Below, piece by piece: positions 42,164-49,632 of a stretch of 64,000 nucleotides of DNA (positions are counted from its first letter, which is position 1; every line of letters begins with the position of its first letter). Source of the stretch: Streptomyces sp. Ag109_O5-10. Its GTDB lineage: Bacteria > Actinomycetota > Actinomycetes > Streptomycetales > Streptomycetaceae. The notes beneath the pieces are model-generated. The model saw only the letters and a list, made by a program, of their open reading frames with translations, did not search any database and was not told the DNA's origin. A program made the position numbers and the translations under genes. The stretch covers positions 1,240,001-1,304,000 of the forward strand of contig NZ_FNTQ01000001.1 of NCBI RefSeq assembly GCF_900105755.1, written 5' to 3'.

Positions 42164-42580
42164 TTGTCCACCGTCATCGAGCAGCCCGTAGAGGCCCGCT
42201 TGGTCGCCGCGTCACCGCGTATGCCGAGCATTCCCGCCACCTTGCGCTACGACCGCGAGGACCCCTTCGCCGTGCGCATGACCTTCCCGGCCCCGGCCAC
42301 CCTGGAGGGGGTCGACGTCTGCTGGACGTTCTCCCGCGAGCTGCTGGCCGCCGGACTGCACGCGCCGGAGGGCGACGGGGACGTCCGGGTGCGGCCGTAC
42401 GGCTACGACCGGACCGTGCTGGAGTTCCACGCTCCCGAGGGCACCGCCGTCGTCCACGTGCGCTCCGGCGAGATACGCCGGTTCCTGGAGGCCACCGGCG
42501 ACCTGGTGCCCGCCGGTCTCGAACACCTTCAGCTGGACCTGGACCACGACCTGGCCGAGCTGATGCGGGACGCCTGCTGA
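42164..42580 (+). CDS. ssgD: SsgA-like sporulation and cell-division protein
   Basis: 138 aa, TTG start at 42164 with AGGGAG eight bases upstream. SsgA family pattern: ATLRYDREDPFAVRMTFPAP, DVCWTFSRELLAAGLHAPEG, GDVRVRPYGYDRTVLEFHAP and FLEATGDLVPAGLEHLQLDL. These small proteins control septum placement and wall remodelling during sporulation and occur only in morphologically complex actinomycetes. Length and synteny fit SsgD (SCO6722 in S. coelicolor, from memory), so I give that symbol with moderate certainty. Confidence 0.88.
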   Translation: MSTVIEQPVEARLVAASPRMPSIPATLRYDREDPFAVRMTFPAPATLEGVDVCWTFSRELLAAGLHAPEGDGDVRVRPYGYDRTVLEFHAPEGTAVVHVRSGEIRRFLEATGDLVPAGLEHLQLDLDHDLAELMRDAC

Positions 42581-42610
42581 CCGGGCGTTTCCCGGCGGTG
42601 ATTAATTGCG

Positions 42611-42639
42611 TTGACACTCCTGGTGGCCCCTCCTAACGT
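42611..42639 (+). promoter_or_regulatory. Strong promoter of the ABC-F gene
   Basis: Perfect TTGACA (42611-42616), 17-bp spacer, TAACGT (42634-42639). Predicted start near 42646, giving a 5' leader of about 210 nt to ATG 42857. Confidence 0.75.
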
Positions 42640-42676
42640 GTATCGCGGTCCTGTTGCCGCCGATTGGAGAAGGACG

Positions 42677-42688
42677 TTGCTCGTCTGA
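42677..42688 (+). CDS. Three-codon uORF (Met-Leu-Val-stop) in the ABC-F leader
   Basis: TTG CTC GTC TGA, with GGAG (inside GGAGAAGGA) seven bases before the TTG, about 30 nt after the predicted transcript start. Very short uORFs with a good ribosome site are a hallmark of ribosome-mediated attenuators in front of ABC-F resistance genes. Read directly from sequence; translation is inferred. Confidence 0.55.
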   Translation: MLV

Positions 42689-42696
42689 GGTCCTGA

Positions 42697-42852
42697 GACA
42701 CCGCGTCACACCCGTGAGGTGTGTCTGTGGCGTTCGACCTCGGCGTGTGAGCCGTCCTCCCGGCGCAGGATTCTCTCCCTGGCCCTCTCGGCTTCTGCCT
42801 CGCGGTGTCTCGACACGCGTCTGTCCCCCGACACCGCAAGCAACCGCGAGGC
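42697..42852 (+). promoter_or_regulatory. Attenuator / ribosome-site-sequestering leader RNA
   Basis: Elements: GACACCGC at 42697-42704 and again at 42830-42837; GCGGTGTC at 42802-42809, able to pair with either. GCCTCGCGG at 42797-42805 is perfectly complementary to CCGCGAGGC at 42844-42852, which contains the GAGG ribosome site five bases before ATG 42857. A local hairpin CACACC-CGTGA-GGTGTG is at 42707-42723. The stems share bases, so they exclude one another. This is the layout of a switch in which a ribosome stalled on the uORF changes the fold. Confidence 0.65.
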
Positions 42853-42856
42853 GCCC

Positions 42857-44494
42857 ATGTCAGCATCCCTGACCATCACGTCCCTCTCCTTCGCCTGGCC
42901 CGACGGCTCCCCCGTCTTCGACGGCCTGGACATCTCCTTCGGCCCCGGCCGCACCGGCCTGGTCGGTGTCAACGGCTCGGGGAAGTCGACGCTGCTGAAG
43001 CTCGTCGCCGGTGAACTCACCCCGGCCGAAGGCTCGGTGAAGGTGGCCGGTGAGGTCGGCCACCTCCCGCAGAACGTCACGCTCGACACCACGCTGCGCG
43101 TCGAGGAGGTGCTCGGCATCGCCACGCGGCGGGCCGCCCTGCACGCCATCGAGGCGGGTGACGCGTCCGAGCGGCACTTCGAGGCGCTCGGCGACGACTG
43201 GGACGTCGAGGAGCGCGCCCTGGCCACCCTCGGCGAACTCGGCCTTGGCCACATCGGCCTGGACCGGACCGTCGGCGAGGTGTCCGGCGGCGAGTCGGTG
43301 CTGCTGCGGCTGGCCGCGCTGCTCCTGCGCCGGCCTGACGTGCTGCTGCTCGACGAACCCACCAACAACCTCGACCTGTACGCCCGCAAGCGGCTGTACG
43401 CGGCCGTCGCCTCCTGGCCGGGCGTGCTGATCGTGGTCAGCCACGACCGCGAACTCCTCGACCTGGTCGACCAGATCGCCGACCTGCGGGGCGGTGAGGT
43501 CACCTGGTACGGCGGCAACTTCTCGGCGTACGAGGAGGCCCTCGCCGTCGAACAGGAGGCGGCCGAGCGCATGGTGCGGGTCGCCGAGGCCGACGTCCGC
43601 AAGCAGAAGCGCGAACTGTCCGACGCCCAGGTCAAACTGGCCCGCCGCAAGCGCTACGGCCAGAAGATGTACGAGCAGAAGCGCGAGCCGAAGATCGTCA
43701 TGGGGGCGCGCAAGCGGGCGGCGCAGGAGGCCGCGGGCAAGCACCGCATCATGCACGAGGAGCGGCTCAACGAGGCGAAGGAGCGGCTGGACGAGGCGGT
43801 GGAGGCGGTACGGGACGACGACGAGATCCGCGTCGAACTGCCGTACACGGCAGTACCGCCGGGCCGGAACGTGCTGACGCTGGAGAACCTGGAGCTCGCG
43901 CACGGCTCGCGGGTGAAGGGGATCCTCGACCTGCGCGGGCCCGAGCGGATCGCCCTGATCGGACGCAACGGCGCGGGCAAGACGACGCTGCTGCGGACGA
44001 TCGCCGGGGGGCTGGCGCCGGTCGCGGGCGAGGCGCACGTGCACGTGCCGCTGCGTTTCCTGCCGCAGCGGCTGGACGTCCTCGACGACGGGCTGACCGT
44101 CGCCGAGAACGTGGCCCGGTTCGCACCGGACGCCGGCAACAACCGGATCCGGGCGCGGCTGGCCCGCTTCCTGTTCCGGGGCGCCCGCGCCGACCAGCAG
44201 GCGGGCACGCTCTCCGGCGGCGAGCGCTTCCGGGCGGCGCTGGCCGCGCTGCTGCTGGCCGAGCCCGCGCCGCAGCTGCTGATGCTGGACGAGCCGACGA
44301 ACAACCTCGACATGGCGAGCGTCCGGCAGCTCACCACGGCCCTGGAGTCGTACGCGGGCGCCCTGATCGTCGCCAGTCACGACCTGCCGTTCCTGGAGTC
44401 GATCGGGATCACGCGGTGGCTGCTGATGGCGGACGGGGAGCTGACCGGCACAACTCCGGACGAGGTGGCGCGTCTCGGTGAGGGCACAGCCTGA
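42857..44494 (+). CDS. ABC-F ATPase, probable antibiotic-resistance (ribosome protection) type
   Basis: 545 aa, two ATPase domains and no membrane span. Walker A VNGSGKST (about residue 40) and RNGAGKTT (about 375); signatures VSGGESVLLRLAA and LSGGERFRAALAA; Walker B VLLLDEPTNNLDL and LLMLDEPTNNLDM. A basic linker (about 235-320, KLARRKRYGQKMYEQKREPK) lies between them. Synteny just beside ssgD suggests it corresponds to SCO6720, which I recall as TiaA, a pleuromutilin/lincosamide/streptogramin-type resistance ABC-F. The regulated leader supports a drug-inducible protein. ATG 42857 has GAGG five bases upstream, hidden in a stem. A strong hairpin follows the gene. Confidence 0.88.
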   Translation: MSASLTITSLSFAWPDGSPVFDGLDISFGPGRTGLVGVNGSGKSTLLKLVAGELTPAEGSVKVAGEVGHLPQNVTLDTTLRVEEVLGIATRRAALHAIEAGDASERHFEALGDDWDVEERALATLGELGLGHIGLDRTVGEVSGGESVLLRLAALLLRRPDVLLLDEPTNNLDLYARKRLYAAVASWPGVLIVVSHDRELLDLVDQIADLRGGEVTWYGGNFSAYEEALAVEQEAAERMVRVAEADVRKQKRELSDAQVKLARRKRYGQKMYEQKREPKIVMGARKRAAQEAAGKHRIMHEERLNEAKERLDEAVEAVRDDDEIRVELPYTAVPPGRNVLTLENLELAHGSRVKGILDLRGPERIALIGRNGAGKTTLLRTIAGGLAPVAGEAHVHVPLRFLPQRLDVLDDGLTVAENVARFAPDAGNNRIRARLARFLFRGARADQQAGTLSGGERFRAALAALLLAEPAPQLLMLDEPTNNLDMASVRQLTTALESYAGALIVASHDLPFLESIGITRWLLMADGELTGTTPDEVARLGEGTA

Positions 44495-44536
44495 CAACGG
44501 GGGTTTTGTCGACACCGATCGGCCCTGCATGATGGC

Positions 44537-44567
44537 GGTCCGGCGCCCCCACAATGGGCGCCGGACC
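44537..44567 (+). terminator. Terminator after the ABC-F gene
   Basis: Perfect 12-bp stem GGTCCGGCGCCC / GGGCGCCGGACC with a seven-base loop, 42 bp after the stop. It ends 23 bp before the ddaH start, so it may also lie in the ddaH leader. Confidence 0.7.
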
Positions 44568-44590
44568 ATCACCGACCCCGGAGACCCGCC

Positions 44591-45367
44591 GTGCCCAGCA
44601 AGAAGGCCCTCGTCCGCCGCCCCAGCCCCCGCCTTGCCGAAGGCCTGGTGACGCACATCGAGCGGGAGAAGGTCGACCTCGAGCTCGCGCAGGACCAGTG
44701 GGAGGCGTACGCGGAGACGCTGCGCGCGCACGGCTGGGAGACCGTCGAGGTGGACCCGGAGGACGACTGCCCTGACTCGGTGTTCGTCGAGGACACGGTC
44801 GTCATGTACAAGAACGTCGCGCTGATCACCCGGCCCGGCGCCGAGTCCCGGCGTGCGGAGACGGCCGGCGTCGAGGAGGCGGTGGCCCGGCTGGGCTGCT
44901 CGGTGAACTGGATCTGGGAGCCCGGCACCCTGGACGGCGGTGACGTCCTCAAGGTGGGCGACACCGTCTACGTCGGCCGCGGTGGGCGGACCAACGCGGC
45001 CGGGGTGCAGCAACTGCGGGCCGCGTTCGAGCCGCTGGGGGCGCGCGTGGTCGCGGTACCCGTGAGCAAGGTGCTGCACCTGAAGTCGGCGGTGACCGCG
45101 CTGCCCGACGGCACGGTTCTGGGGCACATCCCGAACGTGGACCGGCCGTCGCTGTTCCCGGGCTTCCTGGCGGTGCCCGAGGAGGCGGGCGCCCATGTGG
45201 TGCTGCTGGGCGGCGGCAAGCTGCTGATGTCGGCGAGCGCCCCGAAGACCGCGGAGCTACTGGCCGATCTCGGCCACGAGGTGGGCACGGTGGACATTTC
45301 CGAGTTCGAGAAACTCGAGGGATGTGTGACGTGCCTCTCGGTGCGACTGCGGGAGTTGTACGCCTGA
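44591..45367 (+). CDS. ddaH: NG,NG-dimethylarginine dimethylaminohydrolase (DDAH)
   Basis: 258 aa pentein-fold enzyme, GTG start with GGAG eight bases upstream. FVEDTVVMYKNVALITRPGA (substrate Asp/Glu region), GTLDGGDVLKVGDTVYVGRG then RTNAAGVQQL, catalytic His in KVLHLKSAVTALPDGT and nucleophilic Cys in the C-terminal EGCVTCLSVRL. Hydrolyses methylarginines to citrulline and methylamines. Closely follows the ABC-F terminator and ends before its own hairpin. Confidence 0.92.
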   Translation: MPSKKALVRRPSPRLAEGLVTHIEREKVDLELAQDQWEAYAETLRAHGWETVEVDPEDDCPDSVFVEDTVVMYKNVALITRPGAESRRAETAGVEEAVARLGCSVNWIWEPGTLDGGDVLKVGDTVYVGRGGRTNAAGVQQLRAAFEPLGARVVAVPVSKVLHLKSAVTALPDGTVLGHIPNVDRPSLFPGFLAVPEEAGAHVVLLGGGKLLMSASAPKTAELLADLGHEVGTVDISEFEKLEGCVTCLSVRLRELYA

Positions 45368-45390
45368 CGGGTGATCCTTTCACCTCTTCG

Positions 45391-45416
45391 GCTCTGGGAC
45401 CTGCGCGTCCCGGAGC
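45391..45416 (+). terminator. Terminator after ddaH
   Basis: GCTCTGGGAC / GTCCCGGAGC, 10-bp stem with one G-T wobble and a six-base loop, 24 bp past the stop. Confidence 0.65.
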
Positions 45417-45483
45417 TGCTTGGCATGTCCCGATTCGCCTTGCGCACCGGGCCTGATCAGCGGCATTTACAGCGCACTTAACC

Positions 45484-45527
45484 TACGGCTTCGTAACCTA
45501 CGGATTCGTAGCCTACGATCACGTAGG
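45484..45527 (+). promoter_or_regulatory. Three tandem palindromic operators before the acyl-ACP desaturase gene
   Basis: TACG-N4-CGTA dyads at 45484-45495, 45498-45511 (CTACG-GATT-CGTAG) and 45512-45527 (CCTACG-ATCA-CGTAGG), centres exactly 15 bp apart. A promoter candidate overlaps them: TTCGTA (45490-45495), 18 bp, TACGAT (45514-45519). Binding here would block transcription, so a repressor is expected; none is encoded next to it. Confidence 0.6.
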
Positions 45528-45594
45528 TTTCCGGCCCCGCTCGCCGGTCCTCTCCCGTTCATCCGCTCTTGTTCGGCGTCCCCCTGGAGTTCTC

Positions 45595-46569
45595 GTGACG
45601 ATCACTTCTCCCCCTCTCGGCAGCCCGTCCGTGTGGACCGACGCGCGGCTGCTGTACGCCCTGGAGGAAGTGGTCGAGAAGGAGCTGGACCGGCATCTGA
45701 AGGTCGCCAAGGACTGGATGCCGCACGAGTACGTGCCGTGGACGGACGCCCGTAACTTCCCCGGCCTCTTCGAGGACGGCGAGGCCTGGCGCAAGGAGCA
45801 GTCGAAGGTCACCGAGATCGGCCGGATCGCGCTGGTGGTGAACCTGCTCACCGAGGACAACCTGCCCAGCTACCACCACGAGATCGCCTCACTGTTCGGC
45901 CGGGACGGCGCCTGGGGCACCTGGGTGCACCGCTGGACCGCCGAGGAGGGCCGGCACGGCATCGTGATGCGCGACTACCTGCTCGCCTCGCGCGCGGTGG
46001 ACCCGGACAAGCTGGAGCAGTTCCGGATGTCGCACATGAGCGAGGGCTTCGAGTCGGACAACCGGCACTCGATGCTGCACTCCATCGCCTACGTCGCCTT
46101 CCAGGAGCTCGCGACCCGCATCTCGCACCGCAACACCGGCCACCAGTCCGGCGACCCGGTCTGCGACCGCATGCTGGCCCGCATCGCGACCGACGAGAAC
46201 CTGCACATGGTCTTCTACCGCAACCTCCTGAAGGCCGCGTTCGAACTCGCACCCGACCTGACCATGCAGGCGGTGCGGGACGTCGTCGTCGACTTCCGCA
46301 TGCCCGGCCACGGCATCCCCGGCTTCGAGCGGGCCGCCGCCCAGATGGCGATCGGCGAGGTCTACAACCTGCGCATCCACCACGACGACGTGCTCCAGCC
46401 GGTGCTGCGCCACCTGAAGGTCCTGGAGATCGACGGCCTCGGTCCGGAGGGCCTGCAGGCGCAGGAGGAACTCGGCCTGTTCATGGGCGGACTGAACGCG
46501 GAGGCCACGAAGTTCGACGAGAAGCTGGCCGCGCGCAAGGCCCGGATGGCGACCCGCGCCGGCGCCTGA
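45595..46569 (+). CDS. Acyl-[acyl-carrier-protein] desaturase (diiron, DesA/FAB2 type)
   Basis: 324 aa, GTG start with GGAG six bases upstream. Diiron ligands in TAEEGRHGIVMRDYL (ExxH) and ATDENLHMVFYRNL (ExxH), plus LTEDNLPSYHHEIA. WVHRWTAEEGRHG is typical of plant-type acyl-ACP desaturases. Introduces a double bond into acyl-ACP and so controls membrane fluidity. The upstream triple operator suggests tight repression or response to lipid signals. A hairpin follows the stop. Confidence 0.93.
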   Translation: MTITSPPLGSPSVWTDARLLYALEEVVEKELDRHLKVAKDWMPHEYVPWTDARNFPGLFEDGEAWRKEQSKVTEIGRIALVVNLLTEDNLPSYHHEIASLFGRDGAWGTWVHRWTAEEGRHGIVMRDYLLASRAVDPDKLEQFRMSHMSEGFESDNRHSMLHSIAYVAFQELATRISHRNTGHQSGDPVCDRMLARIATDENLHMVFYRNLLKAAFELAPDLTMQAVRDVVVDFRMPGHGIPGFERAAAQMAIGEVYNLRIHHDDVLQPVLRHLKVLEIDGLGPEGLQAQEELGLFMGGLNAEATKFDEKLAARKARMATRAGA

Positions 46570-46582
46570 CCCGACGACGGAC

Positions 46583-46608
46583 GGGCGCCCGGATTCCCCG
46601 GTGCGCCC
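46583..46608 (+). terminator. Terminator-like hairpin after the desaturase gene
   Basis: GGGCGCCCGG / CCGG-T-GCGCCC, ten pairs with a single bulged T and a five-base loop, 13 bp past the stop. Confidence 0.55.
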
Positions 46609-46636
46609 TGTCGGTGGCCTGCGGCATCATGCGCGC

Positions 46637-47095
46637 ATGCGTGACGACACCACTTCCGGCCGGGCGGTCGGCTTCCTGCTGGACCTGATCGACCCGGCGG
46701 ACGCCGACCGGGTACGCACGCGGGTCGGGTTGCCCCGCCCGGTGCCGGAGGATCTCCGGGAGACCCGGCGCCGGATCCCCTGGGGGCTGCCGGCGCTGCC
46801 GTCCTCGGTGGTGCTGTGGATGCTCCAGGAGGACGACCCGGATCTCAACGCCGTCGTCTGGCGGCTGCTCACCGACCGGGACACGGCACTGCGGCGGGCG
46901 ATCCTGGACGGCGTGCCCTTCGCCCCGGGGCGACTGCTCGCGGTGGAGGTCGATCCGGTCCTGCGCGACGACTACGCCGAGCCGCCGGCGTCTGCGCCGG
47001 AGCTGACGGTCAGGTCTGCGGCGACGCGGTCCGGTGCACGCTGCGTACGGCGGCCACGTCGGCCGGGACCGTGGGTGCCGGGAGGTGGGCGCTGA
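46637..47095 (+). CDS. Hypothetical protein
   Basis: 152 aa from ATG 46637. Residues 1-110 look like a genuine soluble domain (GFLLDLIDPADADRVRTRVG, LPALPSSVVLWMLQEDDPDL, NAVVWRLLTDRDTALRRAIL). The last 30 residues (RSGARCVRRPRRPGPWVPGG) are read from the antisense of the convergent LRR gene across an 86-bp overlap and look non-conserved, so the protein may really end near there or a frameshift may hide an earlier stop. No family recognised. Confidence 0.6.
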   Translation: MRDDTTSGRAVGFLLDLIDPADADRVRTRVGLPRPVPEDLRETRRRIPWGLPALPSSVVLWMLQEDDPDLNAVVWRLLTDRDTALRRAILDGVPFAPGRLLAVEVDPVLRDDYAEPPASAPELTVRSAATRSGARCVRRPRRPGPWVPGGGR

Positions 47096-48197
47096 GGCCG
47101 GCCAGGCGGCGCTTGACGCTTGCGGCGACACCGGCGCCGAGGCGGTAGCGGGTGGCCGTGCCGGCCCCGGCCGCGTGGTCGAGGAGCCGGTGGGCCTCCC
47201 GGCTGCGCATCCCGGTGTGGGTCAGCACCAGATGGGCGAGACGGTGTTCGGAGCGGGACAGGGCCCGGCCGATCGTGTCGGCGGCCGCCAGGTCGATCCG
47301 GTTGTCGCCCGCGGCCAGGACGGCCGCCGCACGTACCCGCCCCAGGTCGAGCAGGGTCACCCCGGCGCCGGCCGCCGCCGTCACCAGGCGGGCCGCGGCC
47401 GCCGGTCCGATGCCGTTGCTGGCGACCGCGAGCCGGGTCAGCCGACCGTACGGCGCACGGTCCAGGGCGGCGGCCAGCTCCAGGGCGCCCGCGTCCCCCA
47501 GCCGGGCAGCGGACACGTACAGTTCGCCGAGCCCACCCCCGGCGACGACGGCGGCCAGGGCCCGTGCCCCGGCCGCGCCCAGCGGGTTGCCGCCGGCGAA
47601 GAGACGTTCGATCCGGCGTCCGTTGCCTGCCGCGGCGAGCAGCGCGTCGGCGAGCACCGCCGCTGCGTCCGGGTCGAGTCCGGTCTGGACCAGGTCGAGG
47701 GTGCGCAAGGAGCGGGCGGATGCGATCAGTTCGGCGGCGGCCCGGCCGCCTCCGCCGCCCAGCGGGTTGCGTTTGAGCCACACCCCGGTGACGACCTGCG
47801 GCGAGGCCCGCAGCTGGTCGGCGATCCGGCAGGCGCCGCTCGCCGTGATGCCGTTGCAGCCCAGGTAGAGCGTCTCCACCTCGGCGCCGGAACCGGCCAC
47901 GGCTTCGGCGCCCGCGTCACCGAGGGCGTCCGTGCCGAGCAGCAGGTGCCGTACCGGGGTGGGCCCTTCGCCGAGGGCCTCGGCGATCAGGGCGGCGCCC
48001 GCCGGGCCGACGTCCTGCTTGCACAGGTCGAGGCGGCCGTCGGGCAGCGCGGTGCCGGCGGTGAAGTCCAGCCGCTCCCCCGCCGGGCGGCCGGCCCGCA
48101 GCCAGTCGAGCAGCGGGGCGAGTTCGGCGGCCGGGCGCGGCACCACGGGCGGGACACCGGCGAAGGTCTGCGGCCGGTCCCCGGGGTCCTCGGTCAC
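47010..48197 (-). CDS. Leucine-rich repeat (RNI-like) protein
   Basis: 395 aa. At least seven repeats of about 28 aa, for example HLLLGTDALGDAGAEAVAGS, TLYLGCNGITASGACRIADQ, TGVWLKRNPLGGGGGRAAAE, LDLVQTGLDPDAAAVLADAL, LFAGGNPLGAAGARALAAVV and LAVASNGIGPAAAARLV, the ribonuclease-inhibitor/RNI subtype usual in eukaryotes. No signal peptide or membrane span, so cytoplasmic. GTG 48197 overlaps the SDR stop as GTGA. LRRs of this type bind proteins; the coupled SDR is the obvious candidate partner. Confidence 0.85.
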   Translation of the reverse strand: MTEDPGDRPQTFAGVPPVVPRPAAELAPLLDWLRAGRPAGERLDFTAGTALPDGRLDLCKQDVGPAGAALIAEALGEGPTPVRHLLLGTDALGDAGAEAVAGSGAEVETLYLGCNGITASGACRIADQLRASPQVVTGVWLKRNPLGGGGGRAAAELIASARSLRTLDLVQTGLDPDAAAVLADALLAAAGNGRRIERLFAGGNPLGAAGARALAAVVAGGGLGELYVSAARLGDAGALELAAALDRAPYGRLTRLAVASNGIGPAAAARLVTAAAGAGVTLLDLGRVRAAAVLAAGDNRIDLAAADTIGRALSRSEHRLAHLVLTHTGMRSREAHRLLDHAAGAGTATRYRLGAGVAASVKRRLAGLSAHLPAPTVPADVAAVRSVHRTASPQT

Positions 48198-49522
48198 CAC
48201 TCCGCCTCCCGGTAGTCCTTCAGGAACACCCCGGACACCGGGTCCCCGGCCTCGCCGCGCACGATCGGGTCGTAGACGCGGGCCGCGCCGTCGACGACGT
48301 CCAGAGGCGTGCGAAAGCCGGAGCCGGCGATCCGGGCCTTCTTCGGAGCCGGGTTCTCGTCGGTGATCCAGCCGGTGTCGACGGCGCACATGTGGACGCC
48401 CCGCTCCGCGAGGTCGGCGGCGCTGGTGCGGGTGAGCATGTTGAGGGCGGCCTTGGCCATGTTGGTGTGCGGATGGCCGGCCGTCTTGTTGCGGACGGCG
48501 AACCGGCCCTCGACCGCGGTCACGTTCACCACGTAGCGGCGCGGCCGGGGCGAGGCCAGCAGCAGCGGCAGCAGCCGGTCGCACAGCAGCGCCGGGGCAA
48601 GGGCGTTGACGAGCTGGGTCTCCAGGACCTCGGCCGGGTCGAGGGCACCGAGCCGGGCCGACCAGGAGTTCTCGGGCGACGGGTCGGGCAGCAGCCCGGC
48701 CTCGTCGGCCTCGCGCAGGGCGACGGGCAGGGCCGCGGCCGAGCCCGCCAGTCTGCGCATCGGGGTGAATCCGGGAGCCTGCCGGGCCCCCGGGGGCAGC
48801 GCGTCGGGTTCTCCGGCGGCCAGCAGGGCGTACGACTCGGGCGGTCTGCGCACGGTCTGGGCCGCGTTGTTGACGAGGATGTCGAGCGGCTCGCCCTCCT
48901 GCCGCAACTCCTCGCACAGGCCGAGCACCTGGCGCGGGTCGCGCAGGTCGACGGCGAGGACGGTGAGTCGGTCCAGCCACTTCGCGCTGCCGGGGGCGGC
49001 CTCGAAGCGGCGCACGGTGTCCTGCGGGAAACGCGAGGTGACCAGGACCTCGGCGCCGTCGCGGAGCATCATCAGGGCCAGCTGGAAGCCGATCTTCACC
49101 CTGCCGCCGGTGAGCAGCGCGCGGCGTCCGCCGAGGTCCGTGGTCAGGGCACGGCGCGCGGTGTTGTCGGCGGCGCAGTCGGGGCAGAGCCGGTGGTAGA
49201 AGGTGTCGACCTGTCGATAGGGCGACTTGCAGACGTAGCAGGTGCGTGGCTTGCGGAAGACGCCGCCGGCGCCGGGCACGGCCAGCGGCGCGTCCTCGCG
49301 GCGGTCCGGGGCACCGGTGGCGGTCGCCGCCATCACGGCGGCGTCGGCCCGCGACGTCTCGGTGCCGCGCGTCCTGCGACGGCGCAGCCGTCCGTCACGG
49401 GCGAAGGAGGCGGCGACCTGCTCGGCCCGCAGCCGCACCGGGTCGTCGACGGGCAGCGCCCGCAGCTTCCCCACGACCTCGTGGAAGGCGGACAGTTCCG
49501 CCTCGGTGATCGCCTCGGTCAT
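48194..49522 (-). CDS. SDR-family oxidoreductase with an N-terminal zinc ribbon
   Basis: 442 aa from ATG 49522; the longer frame would run into a tRNA gene. Residues 100-130 hold CYVCKSPYRQVDTFYHRLCP followed by DC, a CxxC-CxxC zinc ribbon. An SDR domain follows: RRALLTGGRVKIGFQLALMM (TGxxxxIG), ILVNNAAQTVRRP (NNAA) and a late NKTAGHPHTNMAKAALNMLT region where YxxxK would be expected but is replaced by HTNMAK. The first Gly-rich motif is unusual and the catalytic Tyr appears to be absent, so activity is uncertain. Coupled to the LRR gene; two tRNA genes lie 27 bp upstream. Confidence 0.85.
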   Translation of the reverse strand: MTEAITEAELSAFHEVVGKLRALPVDDPVRLRAEQVAASFARDGRLRRRRTRGTETSRADAAVMAATATGAPDRREDAPLAVPGAGGVFRKPRTCYVCKSPYRQVDTFYHRLCPDCAADNTARRALTTDLGGRRALLTGGRVKIGFQLALMMLRDGAEVLVTSRFPQDTVRRFEAAPGSAKWLDRLTVLAVDLRDPRQVLGLCEELRQEGEPLDILVNNAAQTVRRPPESYALLAAGEPDALPPGARQAPGFTPMRRLAGSAAALPVALREADEAGLLPDPSPENSWSARLGALDPAEVLETQLVNALAPALLCDRLLPLLLASPRPRRYVVNVTAVEGRFAVRNKTAGHPHTNMAKAALNMLTRTSAADLAERGVHMCAVDTGWITDENPAPKKARIAGSGFRTPLDVVDGAARVYDPIVRGEAGDPVSGVFLKDYREAEW

Positions 49523-49549
49523 CCGCCCCGCCCCGTGTCCGCCGTAGCG

Positions 49550-49621
49550 TGGTCCCGGCCGGATTCGAACCGGCGTATCCGTCATGCCATGACGGCGAGT
49601 CTGCCTCTGCTCTACAGGACC
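49550..49621 (-). tRNA. tRNA with anticodon GGC (Ala), atypical acceptor
   Basis: 72 nt. Acceptor GGTCCTG / CGGGACC, D arm GAG-CAGAGGCAGA-CTC, anticodon arm CCGTC-ATGGCAT-GACGG (anticodon GGC), T arm GCCGG-TTCGAAT-CCGGC, discriminator A, no encoded CCA. All stems pair. It lacks the G3-U70 pair that alanyl-tRNA synthetase recognises (T3-A70 here). The D loop and T arm are nearly identical to those of the next tRNA. Confidence 0.75.
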
Positions 49622-49632
49622 TCGTCACGCGG

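Noticed and set aside
42719..42856. N-terminal extension of the ABC-F protein to 42719
   Set aside because: The frame is open but the reading is Ser/Arg-rich and covers the structured leader; ATG 42857 has GAGG five bases upstream and begins a normal ABC-F N-terminus.
49195..49264. Third tRNA-like or zinc-related element in the SDR gene
   Set aside because: The cysteine-coding stretch gives a normal zinc ribbon in frame; no tRNA fold.
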